NCBI RefSeq assembly: GCF_963678635.1
Contig: NC_087064.1
Coordinates: 18,340,509 to 18,404,508, forward strand
Direction: 5' to 3'
Length of the DNA: 64,000 nucleotides
Source: Symsagittifera roscoffensis
Taxonomy: Eukaryota > Xenacoelomorpha > Acoela > Convolutidae
In this document: positions 1 through 10,704 of the stretch, piece after piece
How the letters are laid out: each line of letters starts with the position of its first letter
How positions within the stretch are numbered: position 1 is the first letter of the stretch
Notes under the pieces: model-generated
Database searches by the model: none
The model's input: the letters and a program-made list of their open reading frames with translations, nothing else
Told to the model about the DNA's origin: nothing
Translations under genes and position numbers: made by a program

Positions 1-227
1 AAATAAGGCCCAGCTGGTACCAAAGCCAATATCTCATTCTGTAAACTTTAATGATAATAGAAAAACTCAGAAAGATCGCACTGAAAGTTATCCATTTTTT
101 AAACAGATCGCACTGAGACTTATCCGTTTTTTCAACAAAACACAAATAACCCAATTTAAAGGCAACTCATCAGAAGCCAACCATTCTACTTTGAGGCTGA
201 AAGTAATTTTTATCCAAACCAACAACA
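1..227 (+). other. 5' leader/flank of the leftmost retroelement copy
   Basis: Non-coding stretch before the first gag-like Met codon at 228. It holds a TGGTACC motif (starting at 15) followed by aaagcc, which resembles a primer-binding site because these begin with TGG complementary to the tRNA CCA end. It also holds an imperfect 32-bp tandem repeat. No upstream LTR can be seen because the window starts here. That this is retroelement leader is inferred from its position. Confidence 0.35.
73..135 (+). repeat. Imperfect 32-bp tandem repeat, two copies
   Basis: Two adjacent copies beginning agatcgcactga at 73 and 105, each ending in a t-rich run (ttatccatttttt and ttatccgtttttt). They differ at a few bases. 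They lie in the presumed leader of the leftmost element. Function unknown. Confidence 0.7.
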
Positions 228-1020
228 ATGAATAATTATCAACAAAAAATCACTGGAATGCTATAGATCAACCAGATGATACTCTTCAACAAGATATTTT
301 CGAACCTTACATGAATTCCCAACAACCAAGATAAACACAACAACAATCTTCTCAACGACAAAAATTGGCACAACTTCGTGATAACATGCAATCACAATAC
401 TACACAAATATTCAAAGTTACCAATCCAAAACCATGAAAAACAAAACCCCGTCACTTAATTTTTGCAATATGAAATTTCCAAACATCTACTTACAAATTT
501 TCTACAAAAGCCTAACAAAGCAAAACCACTTCAAATGACAATGGTTCTATATCTTACGGGTGAACCAACTATTACATCTGATAAACTACTCAAGGTTTTT
601 ACAGGAACAGATCCTGAATATCCAGTAGAATAATACTTACGCTGTTAAAGCTTACCTAATCTTAAATCTAGGCCTGGAACCTATAACGTACCACTTCAAA
701 AAAACTGAATTAATACAAGCACAGCACTGATACAAACTACACTCTACGGCTCAATCCAAAAAACGGTTTTCTGCTTTACCCACAGAAATCAAATCTGGTT
801 GGAAACGAATTACTCGCCACTGCACAAAGCACAACTTTAACAAATTATGAAAAGATTCATTAATCACTTGAACCAACTCGAACAGTAGAACAAAATAACA
901 GAGCACATTACAGGTCACAGACGTATACACAAAGTTAAAAAATACATCACCAAGATTTTTTCGACGATTAAATAAACAACATTCTTTTTTTCTAAGTTTT
1001 ACCTTCACAATGCACAAAAC
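228..1020 (+). pseudogene. Degenerate gag-like region (capsid part)
   Basis: From an ATG at 228 the + strand reads as a broken Gln/Asn-rich coding region. A second stretch around 590-700 reads as VFTGTDPEYPVE in one frame, resembling capsid sequence of Ty3/gypsy Gag. It is followed by KRFSALPTEIKSGWKRIT-like residues near 760-815. Stops and frame changes interrupt it many times. No CCHC zinc-knuckle is visible, so the nucleocapsid end seems to be missing. Gag proteins of such elements are usually much longer than the roughly 260 codons here. The gag call rests on position upstream of RT and on these remnants; only this one copy exists in the window. Confidence 0.55.
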
Positions 1021-1653
1021 TTATAAATGCCTGACCTTGAATTTAGGCCGACTCATGATTTTTGTATAGTAACAATTTCACCTATAAAAATACAAATTGA
1101 GATACAATACTACTACATGTATATAAAATTACGCTTCCTTCAGGACTATTAGGATATTGCGAAAAAAAAGCAACCTTACACCTTACACAAGAAAAGTCAT
1201 TAGATTAAACAATATCCTAAAAACATTAGATGATTGCTTGTCAACAATTCTTAATGAAGAGTTATCTAATAATAGTAATATTAATGACTCAAGAAGAAAC
1301 ACGGATTACTTTACAAAAACCCCTAAATGCTAACCAACTTTCGAAATTTCAAAGTACACAAATGATTAGCAACAATTCTGGACAATGTTTAAATTTTCAA
1401 TATTCTCAAATTAATCAACCAAAATTCGAGTAATTAGCAGATTTATTTTTGAAATGAACACCCCATGGCTTATGCGTCAACAATAAATGATATTGGAAAA
1501 ATACAACCACCACTACACTCAAATAAATTTTCAAAAAACAATGAGCAAGTAAAGTTCCAATAAACTTACAAGATGAAGTTAACTGACTTGTAGACATTCT
1601 CTAACAGAACAAAATTATCTCATCGGTAAACAAGGATCATCAACCCAAAAAAA
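1021..1653 (+). pseudogene. Gag-RT interval; protease not detectable
   Basis: This stretch reads in broken frames as the region that normally joins protease to RT. It includes a 67-codon open stretch at 1,230-1,433. I looked for an aspartic-protease D-T/S-G motif and saw none in any + frame, so the protease appears deleted together with the nucleocapsid part of gag. The end of the interval (about 1,560-1,650) already resembles the N-terminal edge of the RT domain. Confidence 0.4.
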
Positions 1654-2400
1654 TACAATTATTAACCCAGTTACTATTCTCGCTAAAGAACAATCGCAAA
1701 AAATAAATTTAGACGCACGATACCTAAGCTCTCTAATTGATGAATCAAGAAACAATTGGTACATAGAACCAAAACAGGTAAAACTCACAAAAGTAATTGG
1801 ACACTATTTTACCACCGCAGATTTAAATAGATGCATGTAGTCAAATTCCACAAGAAAAACCTCGTCGCTTGACACAATTCGTAAGTGGAAACCAACAATA
1901 CGAATTCAATAGACAATTCTATGGTATATCAATAGGAGCAGCAGTTTTTTCTTCCTTTATGAGTAAAGTTTTCAAACCACTAACTCTGAGCGAAATGTCA
2001 CCACATACTTAGAAGATGTTTTCATACAATCGCAAAAAGAAACAAGAAATTATCAAAGTTTTAGATAAATACCATCAATTTTTAATTAGAGATAGCATGA
2101 AAACAGCGCCAGATAATTCATTTTTTTTTCTCACGTGTAAAATTTTTAGGACATATCAATGAAAGACAAACAATTAAACCTCTTGAATGAGGAAGATGCA
2201 CATTTTTGAAACTACGACTACCATCTAATAAAGAGAAAGTCCAAGAATTCCTTAGGAAGCTAAATTTTCTAAGCAAATACGTTTATAAAATGCAATTATA
2301 TCTCAGTTTATTCTACAATTTTCTTAGTCTTCAAAGCAATTTTTAATGAACCTTAGAACATCAAAAACGCTTCAATGAAATCAAAATTCTTCATAGCGAA
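1654..2400 (+). pseudogene. Ty3/gypsy-type reverse transcriptase, inactivated
   Basis: RT domain remnant of a Ty3/gypsy-type pol. Motifs in order: NLDARYLSSLI (about 1,708), FTTADL with the first catalytic Asp at 1,820-1,822, FYGISIGAAVFSSFM (about 1,917-1,961), TYLEDVF (2,003-2,023) at the position of the family's YLDD box, and a thumb-like segment KVQEFLRKLNFLSKYVYK (about 2,239-2,292). The segments lie in different frames: the Asp at 1,820 and the YLED box share a frame but the palm segment between them does not. A TAG stop follows at 1,838. The YLED box carries Glu in place of the first Asp of the catalytic pair. The protein is certainly non-functional. Confidence 0.9.
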
Positions 2401-2765
2401 CAAATATCAAAAACAATTCCGGTCTCAAATCGGCCAATTTAAGCGATGTGCGAGGCCTCGAACTATGGAATTGGCGCAGCTATGTTACAACCGCATCAAG
2501 GCACCAACAAAATCAATCTGATATCACTAAATTAGAGAGTTTTTATACAAGCAGAATTAAGACTCTTTACACTTATGAGACAGTATACAGCCATCATATA
2601 TACAATTAGAGAACATGAGTTTTTAATCCTTGGATCGAAACACCTAACAGTCTTATTTACAGACCATAAACCCATAAATTTCCTCTTTACACAAAAGTCT
2701 AATCCTAACCATAATGTATAAAGATTTCAAGTAATTTTTATGAAACTTCTAAACCTACATATGAT
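2401..2765 (+). pseudogene. RNase H domain of the pol polyprotein, degenerate
   Basis: Follows RT directly, as expected. An N-terminal segment reads CEASNYGIGAAMLQPHQGT from 2,449, matching the family's DAS..GiGa.L.Q pattern but with Glu for the catalytic Asp. A second segment near 2,605-2,710 reads REHEFLILGSK then LFTDHKPINFLFTQK, the typical C-terminal RNase H block. Frame changes and stops separate the segments. The same domain start recurs at about 7,660 and 32,400 with the same Glu. Confidence 0.85.
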
Positions 2766-3050
2766 TTGAACAGCAGGCAAAACGTAGCTCTACCTGATTC
2801 ACTTAGTCGAACATCACCACGATTAGAATGTAAAATTGCAGTCAATATTGACTCTGATACTAATCAGATAAACACTTTAGAACATTTTCCACTCTACCTA
2901 GAATGCCAAAACAATGATTATGAAGTCGATTTATTAGATAAAGACACGTTTAAACCTATACGATACTCATCATGGATAAAAAATAATACACAGCTAAGAA
3001 AATATCGACAAAAACTACAACAAAATAAATCATTTCCGAAAAAACAATAA
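2766..3050 (+). pseudogene. RNase H-integrase linker fragment (ALPDSLSR)
   Basis: Open stretch of 94 codons that begins NSRQNVALPDSLSR. The LPDSLSR block corresponds to the ADaLSR motif that closes RNase H in Ty3/gypsy polyproteins. The rest is an acidic, Asn/Gln-rich linker. The Met at 2,766 is not a real start; it lies inside the polyprotein. Homologous linker sequence recurs in every array unit, but there it is usually cut by more stops. Confidence 0.75.
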
Positions 3051-3470
3051 AAAACCTTTTGATTCAATAAATTTGGCAGGCCCTTTCGAATCAAATCAAA
3101 AGTATATCATCAAAAACTGTTAGACCTACAAGACACTATATAACACACCACTATCACAGGACGAAGTTCAAAATAATTTTCTACTTAGCACAAAAAAATT
3201 AACACCTCAATTACTACAAGAATACCGAAACCTTGACCCCGTTATCAGACAGCTCAGTTCTTGGCACAATTAGGAAGCAAAAACCCTTCAAGCTGATATC
3301 ATTTTTTAGGATAAAAAATCTTACTCCGATACGTCCGAAAATTTAATAATACCACAATAAATGAAAACACTGATATCTTAGAATAACATTTTCCATTTAT
3401 GCAAGTTTTTTGTGTAGTTTTAATTTGAATTTCAAAAGCGATTCATATATCACATTCTTTGATTACAAAA
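3051..3470 (+). pseudogene. Broken pol linker before the integrase zinc finger
   Basis: Continuation of the linker up to the integrase N-terminus, full of stops. Position 3,241 inside it is where sequence similarity to the block at 27,981 switches from diverged to nearly identical, so it marks the left end of the large duplication. The best preserved version of this segment is the open stretch at 52,599-52,892. Confidence 0.6.
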
Positions 3471-4490
3471 GCACAATTAGAATAAAAAAGAACATATATT
3501 AAAATCACTCAAAAATATTAATTTTCAATTCCACCAATATGGTTGAAAATTAAATTGTAATGTCTGTATCACATGTCAATTAAACAAAGTTTTTCCACGC
3601 CAAAAACAAATGGCAGAAAAACAAGACTTTGGAAGGCAAATTTTTTATTCCACTCACAGATCCTCATTCAAAACAAAGGGCCCTATATCAGACTCCTCAG
3701 AAGTAAATTCTTGAATAATAGTAATTGCAGATGCATTCACACACATTATATAGCGCTCAACCCTGTACCCCATTGTAACGCTTACTATGCCCATACAGAA
3801 ACCTAGAACATCAAATGCCCCATGGACAAATGGTCTAGGCATGAACCGCTCTTTACAATAATATATATACAAACGGAAATGATCAAAAATACTCCGAAGT
3901 GTTCAACAGACGTAAATTTATTCCCATTAGTATATAATTTTCAGATCGCAGCAACATTTGGACCATCAACCTATGAAATGGTCTTTAACCAAACGCCACA
4001 CTAACCAAAATGTTCACAGCAATTTCATCAAAAAACGCACAAGGTTATCGTGAACCAACTGTAGATTTGTTATAGACCGTTTGTTATAACGTACCACTTC
4101 ATACTCATGATGAAGATCATTTTCACCATCCAAAAATTTTGAAATTAGCCTCTGGAATCCACACAGAAAGGATGTTAAGCAGCGATAAAAAACACAATGG
4201 AAGCTATCGAAAAATCGCAAAGGAATTTTTACAAAGACAAACTCAAATAAATTCACGCTTTAAATCAGACCTTCAAAGAGGAAAACTTGTTTTTACTCCA
4301 ATTTTTCAAAAAAAATGAAACTCAAAAGAACTAAAACTACATCACATTATGGAAAAACCTACAGAAGTCACATACAAAGTAACTGACCTTAGTCGAAAAG
4401 AAATAGTGCAGCTGAGAAACAACTTTTACCATTTTATTCAAAAAATCATGCTTTTCGTGAACTAACACATCTATAACTCCTTACAGGACT
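3471..4490 (+). pseudogene. Integrase with catalytic core deleted
   Basis: Degenerate integrase. The zinc-binding segment (CITCQLNK, around 3,560-3,585) and the beginning of the core (IADAFTH, then YIALNPVPHC) are present. The core is then cut: after the cccatacag at about 3,790 the sequence jumps straight to aaacctagaacatc, so the second catalytic Asp block (VTDNGTEF) is missing. The C-terminal part (KLASGIHTERM near 4,140) is present in pieces. The same deletion occurs at 28,313-28,546, its duplicate. The open stretch at 3,573-3,806 changes frame relative to true integrase. Confidence 0.8.
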
Positions 4491-5390
4491 ACAAATTATT
4501 GACAAAACAAAAAAAATAATGATAAAAAACTTCAATCTCTTACTATACTAACCTCAAATTTTTTATACAGTAGACAAAAAAAAACACAACAACAATGCCA
4601 CTCATCTGGACTTAGAAATCACCCAAGAAAAAATTACGAAGTTTTCATCCCACAATCTAAAATATTAAAGAACGTAGAATTCCAGCAACTCTCTGATTAT
4701 TTAACAACATCAATAGCTTTTCCAACAAAAAATTTAAAATATTCATCTGAAAAATTCTTTTAGCAATTAACAGGTATAACCATATTTTCTATCTCAGAAA
4801 CATTTAGTTCAAAATCAGCCAATCAGATTACTTAATATCATCTCACTTCTTATTCAAACAGCACCGCTATTATTAGTAGAAAAAACTCCAACTTGAGCTA
4901 GATCTATAACTTCAACTCATAGAACTCCAGGTCAAAAATAATCAATACCCATTTTTAACAGTTTAAATAAATATCGTATAAAAGTTGTCTCAAGTTAAAC
5001 CAGAAATATTGCCGAAAGGAAAATATTAAGTTAGCCTGAAGAAAAAACAAAACTTGAGAACTTAACCTAAAGCCATTCCACCTCCCAAAATCCCGAATCA
5101 ACCAACAAATAAAAACAAGAATCAGAAATTTATTTTTAATACCTAAACACCCAGACTTTCTTTCACCGAAAACTCAATTCTTTCATTACCAACTCACTTG
5201 TGAAAAATCAATAATCAATTTGACCCCACTTCAAATAAACTCCTGAAAAAAATTATTATTCGATAAGCAAATCACTTTTCAAAAGCTTATTTCAGACTCG
5301 GTTCAACAGAATCTTAAAACAATTGTTTCAATTTTTCTTTCAATCTTTTCTACAGTATTTAAAATTTGTATTGTTTTCATAACTGATTTT
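4491..5390 (+). pseudogene. Post-integrase tail with a hydrophobic segment
   Basis: Coding-like but broken region after integrase. In other copies its last part reads as an open, strongly hydrophobic stretch (IVPIFLSIFSTT...LYNVFITDFL) that looks like a membrane span. I cannot assign it to a known domain. It may be the 3' end of pol or the start of an env-like ORF. It is present in every array unit and supplies the left side of the recurring chimeric junction. Confidence 0.45.
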
Positions 5391-7530
5391 TTAGTTCAAA
5401 AAAATCATTTTTTTTAATTTTAGTACCCAATTTTTAATTTTCTATTCCCTCATTCAAACATACATTTCTCTCTCCAAAACAATCGCCCACCTAATCAGGT
5501 ACGATACTATTTAAATTATCTAATTGATACAAAGCCTACTATGAAGGAAAAATTTTTTCATTTTTTTTACAATTTTTCTCACCTTGATAGCTTCCTTATT
5601 TTTGACAGGTTAAATTGTTTAGAGAAAGCAACAATTGCTTTTGTACTAGCAAGTGTTTAAATCATCATTTTTGCTGAAAACTTTTTATCAAAAACTCAAA
5701 AACATAAAACTTCAGTAGTACATAAAAAAATATTCTAAAAATTCAAAAATTGCTAATACAAACCCTTTTAAGGATTCCCTACCAACCAAATCACCCCAAG
5801 ACCCCCCAATAACACCTTTATCTAGTCAAACTAACAAACTCAAACTCCAATCATCTACTCGTGTATTATATGTAGAAAACACCTGAACCTTTGAAGAAAG
5901 ACAAGCATCATTATCAGAAACATTAACACCAGCACACCGTTACATCTTTACTAAGCGAAACCTATTGCAAAGCAACTTAAAATTTACCCCTCATTACAGC
6001 AAGAACTTAACAAAACAAGACACTTAAATCAAAACCGAAACCTAAAAACTAAAACTGACAGACGCAGAAAAATCTAACAACACCGAGTGTTTAATTTAAT
6101 ATCCCCTCATCCCCATCATCAACCCCTCCAGATCTTCGTCATAGTATGATACAAAGTACCCCAGTTCAATTCCAAACAAAACACACCAAATTTTCCATCA
6201 GATTATTTAGGTTAAACACCTACTTCTGAACAAAGTCGTGAAAATATCTTTAACCCCTAAATCATCACAGAGACTTCCACAAATGCTCAAAATTGAAATA
6301 ACAGTAGAATCAAACAAATTAGTACATCAACAACTACCATTGTCACCATCAGACATCACCGCTCAATCCTTGCTTACTGCATTTATCACAACAGAACTGA
6401 TTTAAAAATAAGACAGATACGAGAAAAGACCATAGGCTGTATAAATTTTTATAACCCTTTTTCAGGACTGTCGTACACATGATGCTTTTAATAATTTTAG
6501 CGATCAAATATTCTTTTAGTATACCTTGAATCAATAAATCATCAAAACCCTTCTCTCCGAACAGGACCACAAGATCTCCTTGTTAAACAAAACACGCTGC
6601 ACAAGTATGCAATGAACCAGGTCACACAACGTGATTTGGAACGATAAGACATTGAATCAACAACGGTAATCGCTACACTTTACTGCAAAGCCCGAGCCAC
6701 ATCTCTAACGAGTTATAAGTTCACAGGAAAATTCTCTGAAAGGAAAGTACATTATTCACAAGTTTCAAATGAAAACAAGAATAGACTCGATTACGAATCA
6801 TTTTACCAAAGTAACCTACAAAAGTTACTAGACCTTGACTATGAGGGTTGTACAAACTAACTCAGACTTTTAAAAATAGTTACAAACAAAGATGAAAATC
6901 TTATATTAGTCTATTTTCAAGTTTTTCCAGACTCCGCACATCAAGCACAATTTGAACAACACCAATGTCATATCCAACTAGGTGATAATTTTCATTATCA
7001 TGGTACACATGGACGTTTAAGTTATGACTTAAACGATAAAAACTGGATAGCTCACAGTGGAATAAATAACCCATCGAATTCTAAAGCAGACACAAAAAAA
7101 ATTCAGAATATCAGGAAAAAAGTGTTTCGATTGGAAAACCTAGCTAGAAAAAGTACAACTGACACAAGATGTAAAAGAAGACATTATGATACCCCAAGGA
7201 ATTCGCTCAATTCGTAAGAATGATCAAGGATTTTGCGACATCGCTACACGAATACAGGCAACCATAGTTTGGATCCCTGAAGAAACACGTACAACATTTG
7301 AGTCGCTAAAATTTAGGCAAGAGTGATAAAAAATCTTAAAAAAGTATTTTATAGAATTCATGTTCTTTGATAAAATAAATTCTGATCGAACAAGATCAAA
7401 CATAAGTGAAAATAAGAATATTTTCATGTCAAATACAAAAAAACGTAGACTTAAAAAACAAGCAAACTAATCCTTGATATGGCCGAGCCAAATCAAAACA
7501 GAAAAGACGAGTGCAATTTTATATCAGACC
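5391..7530 (+). pseudogene. Env-like third-ORF region, copy A, truncated
   Basis: Region downstream of pol with no reverse-transcription domain. It begins with a hydrophobic stretch (about 5,555-5,610, FLTLIASLFLTG in one frame) that could be a signal peptide. A Thr/Pro/Ser-rich segment follows. From about 6,850 it reads DLDYEGCTN, then CHIQLGDNFHYHGTHGRLSY. Position after pol, a signal-like segment, cysteines and the transmembrane segment in the longer copies suggest an envelope-like ORF of the errantivirus kind, but no diagnostic furin or fusion motif was confirmed. The copy is cut at about 7,530, where it joins RT-thumb sequence. Confidence 0.4.
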
Positions 7531-10500
7531 ATTCAGCAAAATTCTTAGTCACCAAAGCATTTTTTAATGAACCTTAGAACATCAAAAACGCTTCAATGAA
7601 ATCAAAATTCTTCATAGCGAACAAATATCAAATACAATTCCAGTCTCAAATCAGCCAATTTAAGCGATGTGCGAGGCTTCGAAGTATGGAATTGGCGCAG
7701 CTATGTTACAACCGCATCAAGGCACCAACAAAATGAATCTGATATCACTAAATTAGAGAGTTTTTATTCGAGCAGAATTAAGACTCTTTACAATCATGAG
7801 ACAGTATACAGCCATCATATGTACAATAAGAGAACATGAGTTTTCAATCCTTGGATCGAAACACCTAGCAGTTTTATTTACAGACCATAAGCCCATAAAT
7901 TTCTTCTTTACACAAAAGTCTAATCCTTACTATAATGTATAAATTTTTCAATTAATTTTCAAGTCAATATTGACTCTGATACTAATCAGATAAATACCTT
8001 AGAACATTTTCCACTCTACCTAGAATGCCGAAACAATGATTATGAAGTCGATTTATTAGAAAAAGACACATTTAAACTTATATCATGCTCATCATGGATA
8101 AAAAATAATACACAGCTAAGAACATATCGACAAAAACCACAACAAAATAAATCATTTCCAATAAAAGAAACAAAAGACCTATTGATTCAAGAAACATGGC
8201 AGGCCCTCTCGAATCAAATCAAAAATATATCATCAAAAACTGTTAGACCTACAAGACACTTTGGATAACATACCATTATCACAGGACGAAGTTCAAAATT
8301 TTTTCTACTTAGCACAAAAAAATTAACACCTCAATTACTACAAGAAAACCGAAACCTTGACCCTGTTATCAGACAGCTCAATTGTTAGCACAATTAGGAA
8401 GCAAAAAACCTCAGAGCTGAAATCATTTTTTAAGATACAAAAACATACTCCGATACTTCCAAAAATTTAATAATACCACAAAAAATGAAAACACTGATAT
8501 CGTAGAATATCATTTCCCATATATGCAAATTTTTTGTGTAGTTTTAATTTAAATATCAATAGCTATTCATATATCACAATCTTTGAATACAAAAGCACAT
8601 TTAGGACAAAAAAAGAACATATAATAATATCACTCAAAAATACTATTTTCCAATTCCACCCATATGGATGAAAGTTAAAATGTAATGTCTGTATCACATG
8701 TCAATTAAATAAAGGTTTTCCACGCCAAAAACAAATTGCAGAAAAACAAGACTTTGGAAGGCAAATTTTTTAATCCACTCACAGATCCTCATTCAATACA
8801 AAAGGCCCTATATCAGACTCCTCAGAAGTAAATTCTTGAATAATAGTAATTGCAGATGCATTCACACACATTATATAGCGCTCAACCCTGTACCCATTGT
8901 AACGCTTACTATGGCTATACAGCACTCTTTGAACACTGGATAGCAAAATTCGGACTTCCCGAAAACTTTGTTACAGATAATGGAACAGAATTCATAAACA
9001 ATGATATAATTACCTCCAAATAATTTCAAACCTAAACCTAGAACATCAAATGCCCGATGGACAAATGAACTAGGCATGAACTGCTCTTTACAAGAATACG
9101 TTCTCTGTATAGCAAACGGAAATGATCAAAAATACACTGACGTGTTCAACAGACGTAAAATTATTCCCATTATTATATAATTTTCAGATCGCAACAACAT
9201 TTGAACCATCAACTTATGAATTGGTCTTTAACCAAAAGCCATACAAACCAAAATGTTCACAGCAATTTCACCAAAAACGCACAAGGTTATCGTGAACCAA
9301 CTGTACATTCGTTAAAGACCGTTTGTTATAACGTACCACTTCATACTCATGATGAAGATCATTTCCACCATCCACAAATTTTGAAATTAGCCTCTGGAAC
9401 CAACACAGAAAGGATGTTAAGCAGCGATAAATAACACAATGGAAGCTATCAGAAAAACGCAAAGGAGTTATTACAGAGACAAAATTCACGCTTGAAATCA
9501 GACCTTGAAAGAAGAAAACTTGTTTTTGCTCCAATTTTCACAAAAAAAGGAAACTCAAAAGAACTACAGCTATATCAGATTACGGAAAAACATACAGAAG
9601 TCACATACAAAGTAACTGACCACAGTCGAAAAGAAATAGTGCAGCCGAGAAACAACGTTCTACCATTTTATTCGAAAAAGTATGCTCTTCGTGAACTAAC
9701 ACAACTATAAACCCTTACAGGACTACAAATTATTGACAAAACAAAAGAAAATAATGATGAAAAAATTTCAAAATTTTACTATACTTACCCCAAATTTTTA
9801 TACAGGAGACAAAATAAAAATCACAACAACAACGCCACTCATCTCGACTTAGAAATCACCCAAGAAAAAAGTACGAAGTTTTCATCCCACAATCTAAAAT
9901 TTAAAGAACGTAGAATTCCAGCAAGTCTCTGATTATTTAACAACATCGATAACTTTTCCAATAAAAAATTTAACATATTCATCTGAAAATTTTATATAAC
10001 AATTAACAGGTATAACCATATTTTCTATCTCAGAAACATTTAGTTCAAAATCAGCCCATCAAATTACTTAATATCATCTCTTTTCTTATTCAAACAGCAC
10101 CGCTATTATGATTCGAAAAAACTCCAACTTGAACTAGATCTATAACTTCAACTCATAGAACTCCAGGTCAAAAATAATCAATACCCATTCTTAACAGTTT
10201 AAAGGAATATCGTATAAAAGTTACAACCTTTTTCTATCAATCAATTCAAAAATGAACAAAGTTGTCTCAAGTTATAACAAAAATATCGCCGAAAGGAAAA
10301 TATTAAGTTAACCTGAAGAAAAAACTAAACTTGAGAACTTAACCTAAAGCCATTCCACCACCCAAATTCCCTAATCAACCTACAAATAAAAACAAGAATC
10401 AGAAAGTTTTTTTATTACCTTAACACCCAGACTTTCTTTCGCCAAAAACTCTTCATTAGCAACTCACTTGTCAAAAATCAAAAATCAATTTGACCCCACT

Positions 10501-10679
10501 TCAACTGAACTCCTGAAAAAAAATAATTATTCGGTAAAGCAAATAAATTTTCAAAAGCTTATTTCAGACTTAGTTCAACAGAATCTTAAAACAATTGTTC
10601 CAATTTTTCTTTCAATCTTTTCTACAACACTTAAACTTTATAATGTTTTCATAACTGATTTTTTGGAATTCATAAATCC
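7531..10679 (+). mobile_element. Array unit 2: RT end-RNase H-integrase-tail
   Basis: Partial pol copy. It starts in RT-thumb/RNase H sequence, joined to env-like DNA at about 7,531-7,545. It contains the CEAS RNase H start (about 7,665) and has a deletion at about 7,962 that removes the LPDSLSR linker. It then runs through the integrase zinc finger, the core with DNGTEF (about 8,971-8,995) and the tail. An 18-bp deletion near 9,484, relative to the copy at about 34,162, lies between aaa repeats. It ends at the recurring chimeric junction. Confidence 0.8.
9492..9710 (+). pseudogene. Integrase C-terminal fragment
   Basis: Open stretch of 72 codons reading LERRKLVFAPIFTKKGNSK, then EVTYKVTD and NNVLPFYSKKYALREL. 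This corresponds to the C-terminal region of Ty3/gypsy integrases, where a GPY/F module normally sits. The GPY/F residues themselves are not visible; the segment between KELQ and EVTYKV looks shortened. The twin at 34,198-34,416 encodes the same 72 residues. No promoter or start context supports expression. Confidence 0.65.
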
Positions 10680-10704
10680 TAGCAGTTTTATTTACAGACC
10701 ATAA
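10468..10704 (+). pseudogene. Hydrophobic tail fragment ending across the chimeric junction
   Basis: Open stretch of 78 codons containing a likely membrane span (IVPIFLSIFSTTLKLYNVF). Its last residues (NPSSFIYRP) come from the junction, where the tail is fused out of frame to RNase H sequence. It is therefore a recombination by-product rather than a designed protein. Twin at 35,174-35,410 with two residue differences. Confidence 0.5.

Noticed and set aside
3654-3872. Recurrent minus-strand open stretches of 60-100 codons (for example 3,654-3,872, 4,014-4,256, 14,408-14,707, 21,539-21,790 and their twins) as genes
   Set aside because: They lie antisense to integrase sequence that is recognisable on the + strand, recur only because the DNA is copied, and have no domain of their own.
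6349-6570. Minus-strand open stretch MVLFGEKGFDDLL (also at 16,987, 31,090, 41,694, 55,972) as a conserved gene
   Set aside because: Antisense to env-like DNA, and its apparent conservation equals that of the surrounding non-coding DNA. The copy at 55,972 is longer only through one inserted base.
10468-10704. 78-codon hydrophobic ORF as a small membrane protein or toxin
   Set aside because: It is the tail of the retroelement coding region and runs through a recombination junction; only two of the many units keep it open.
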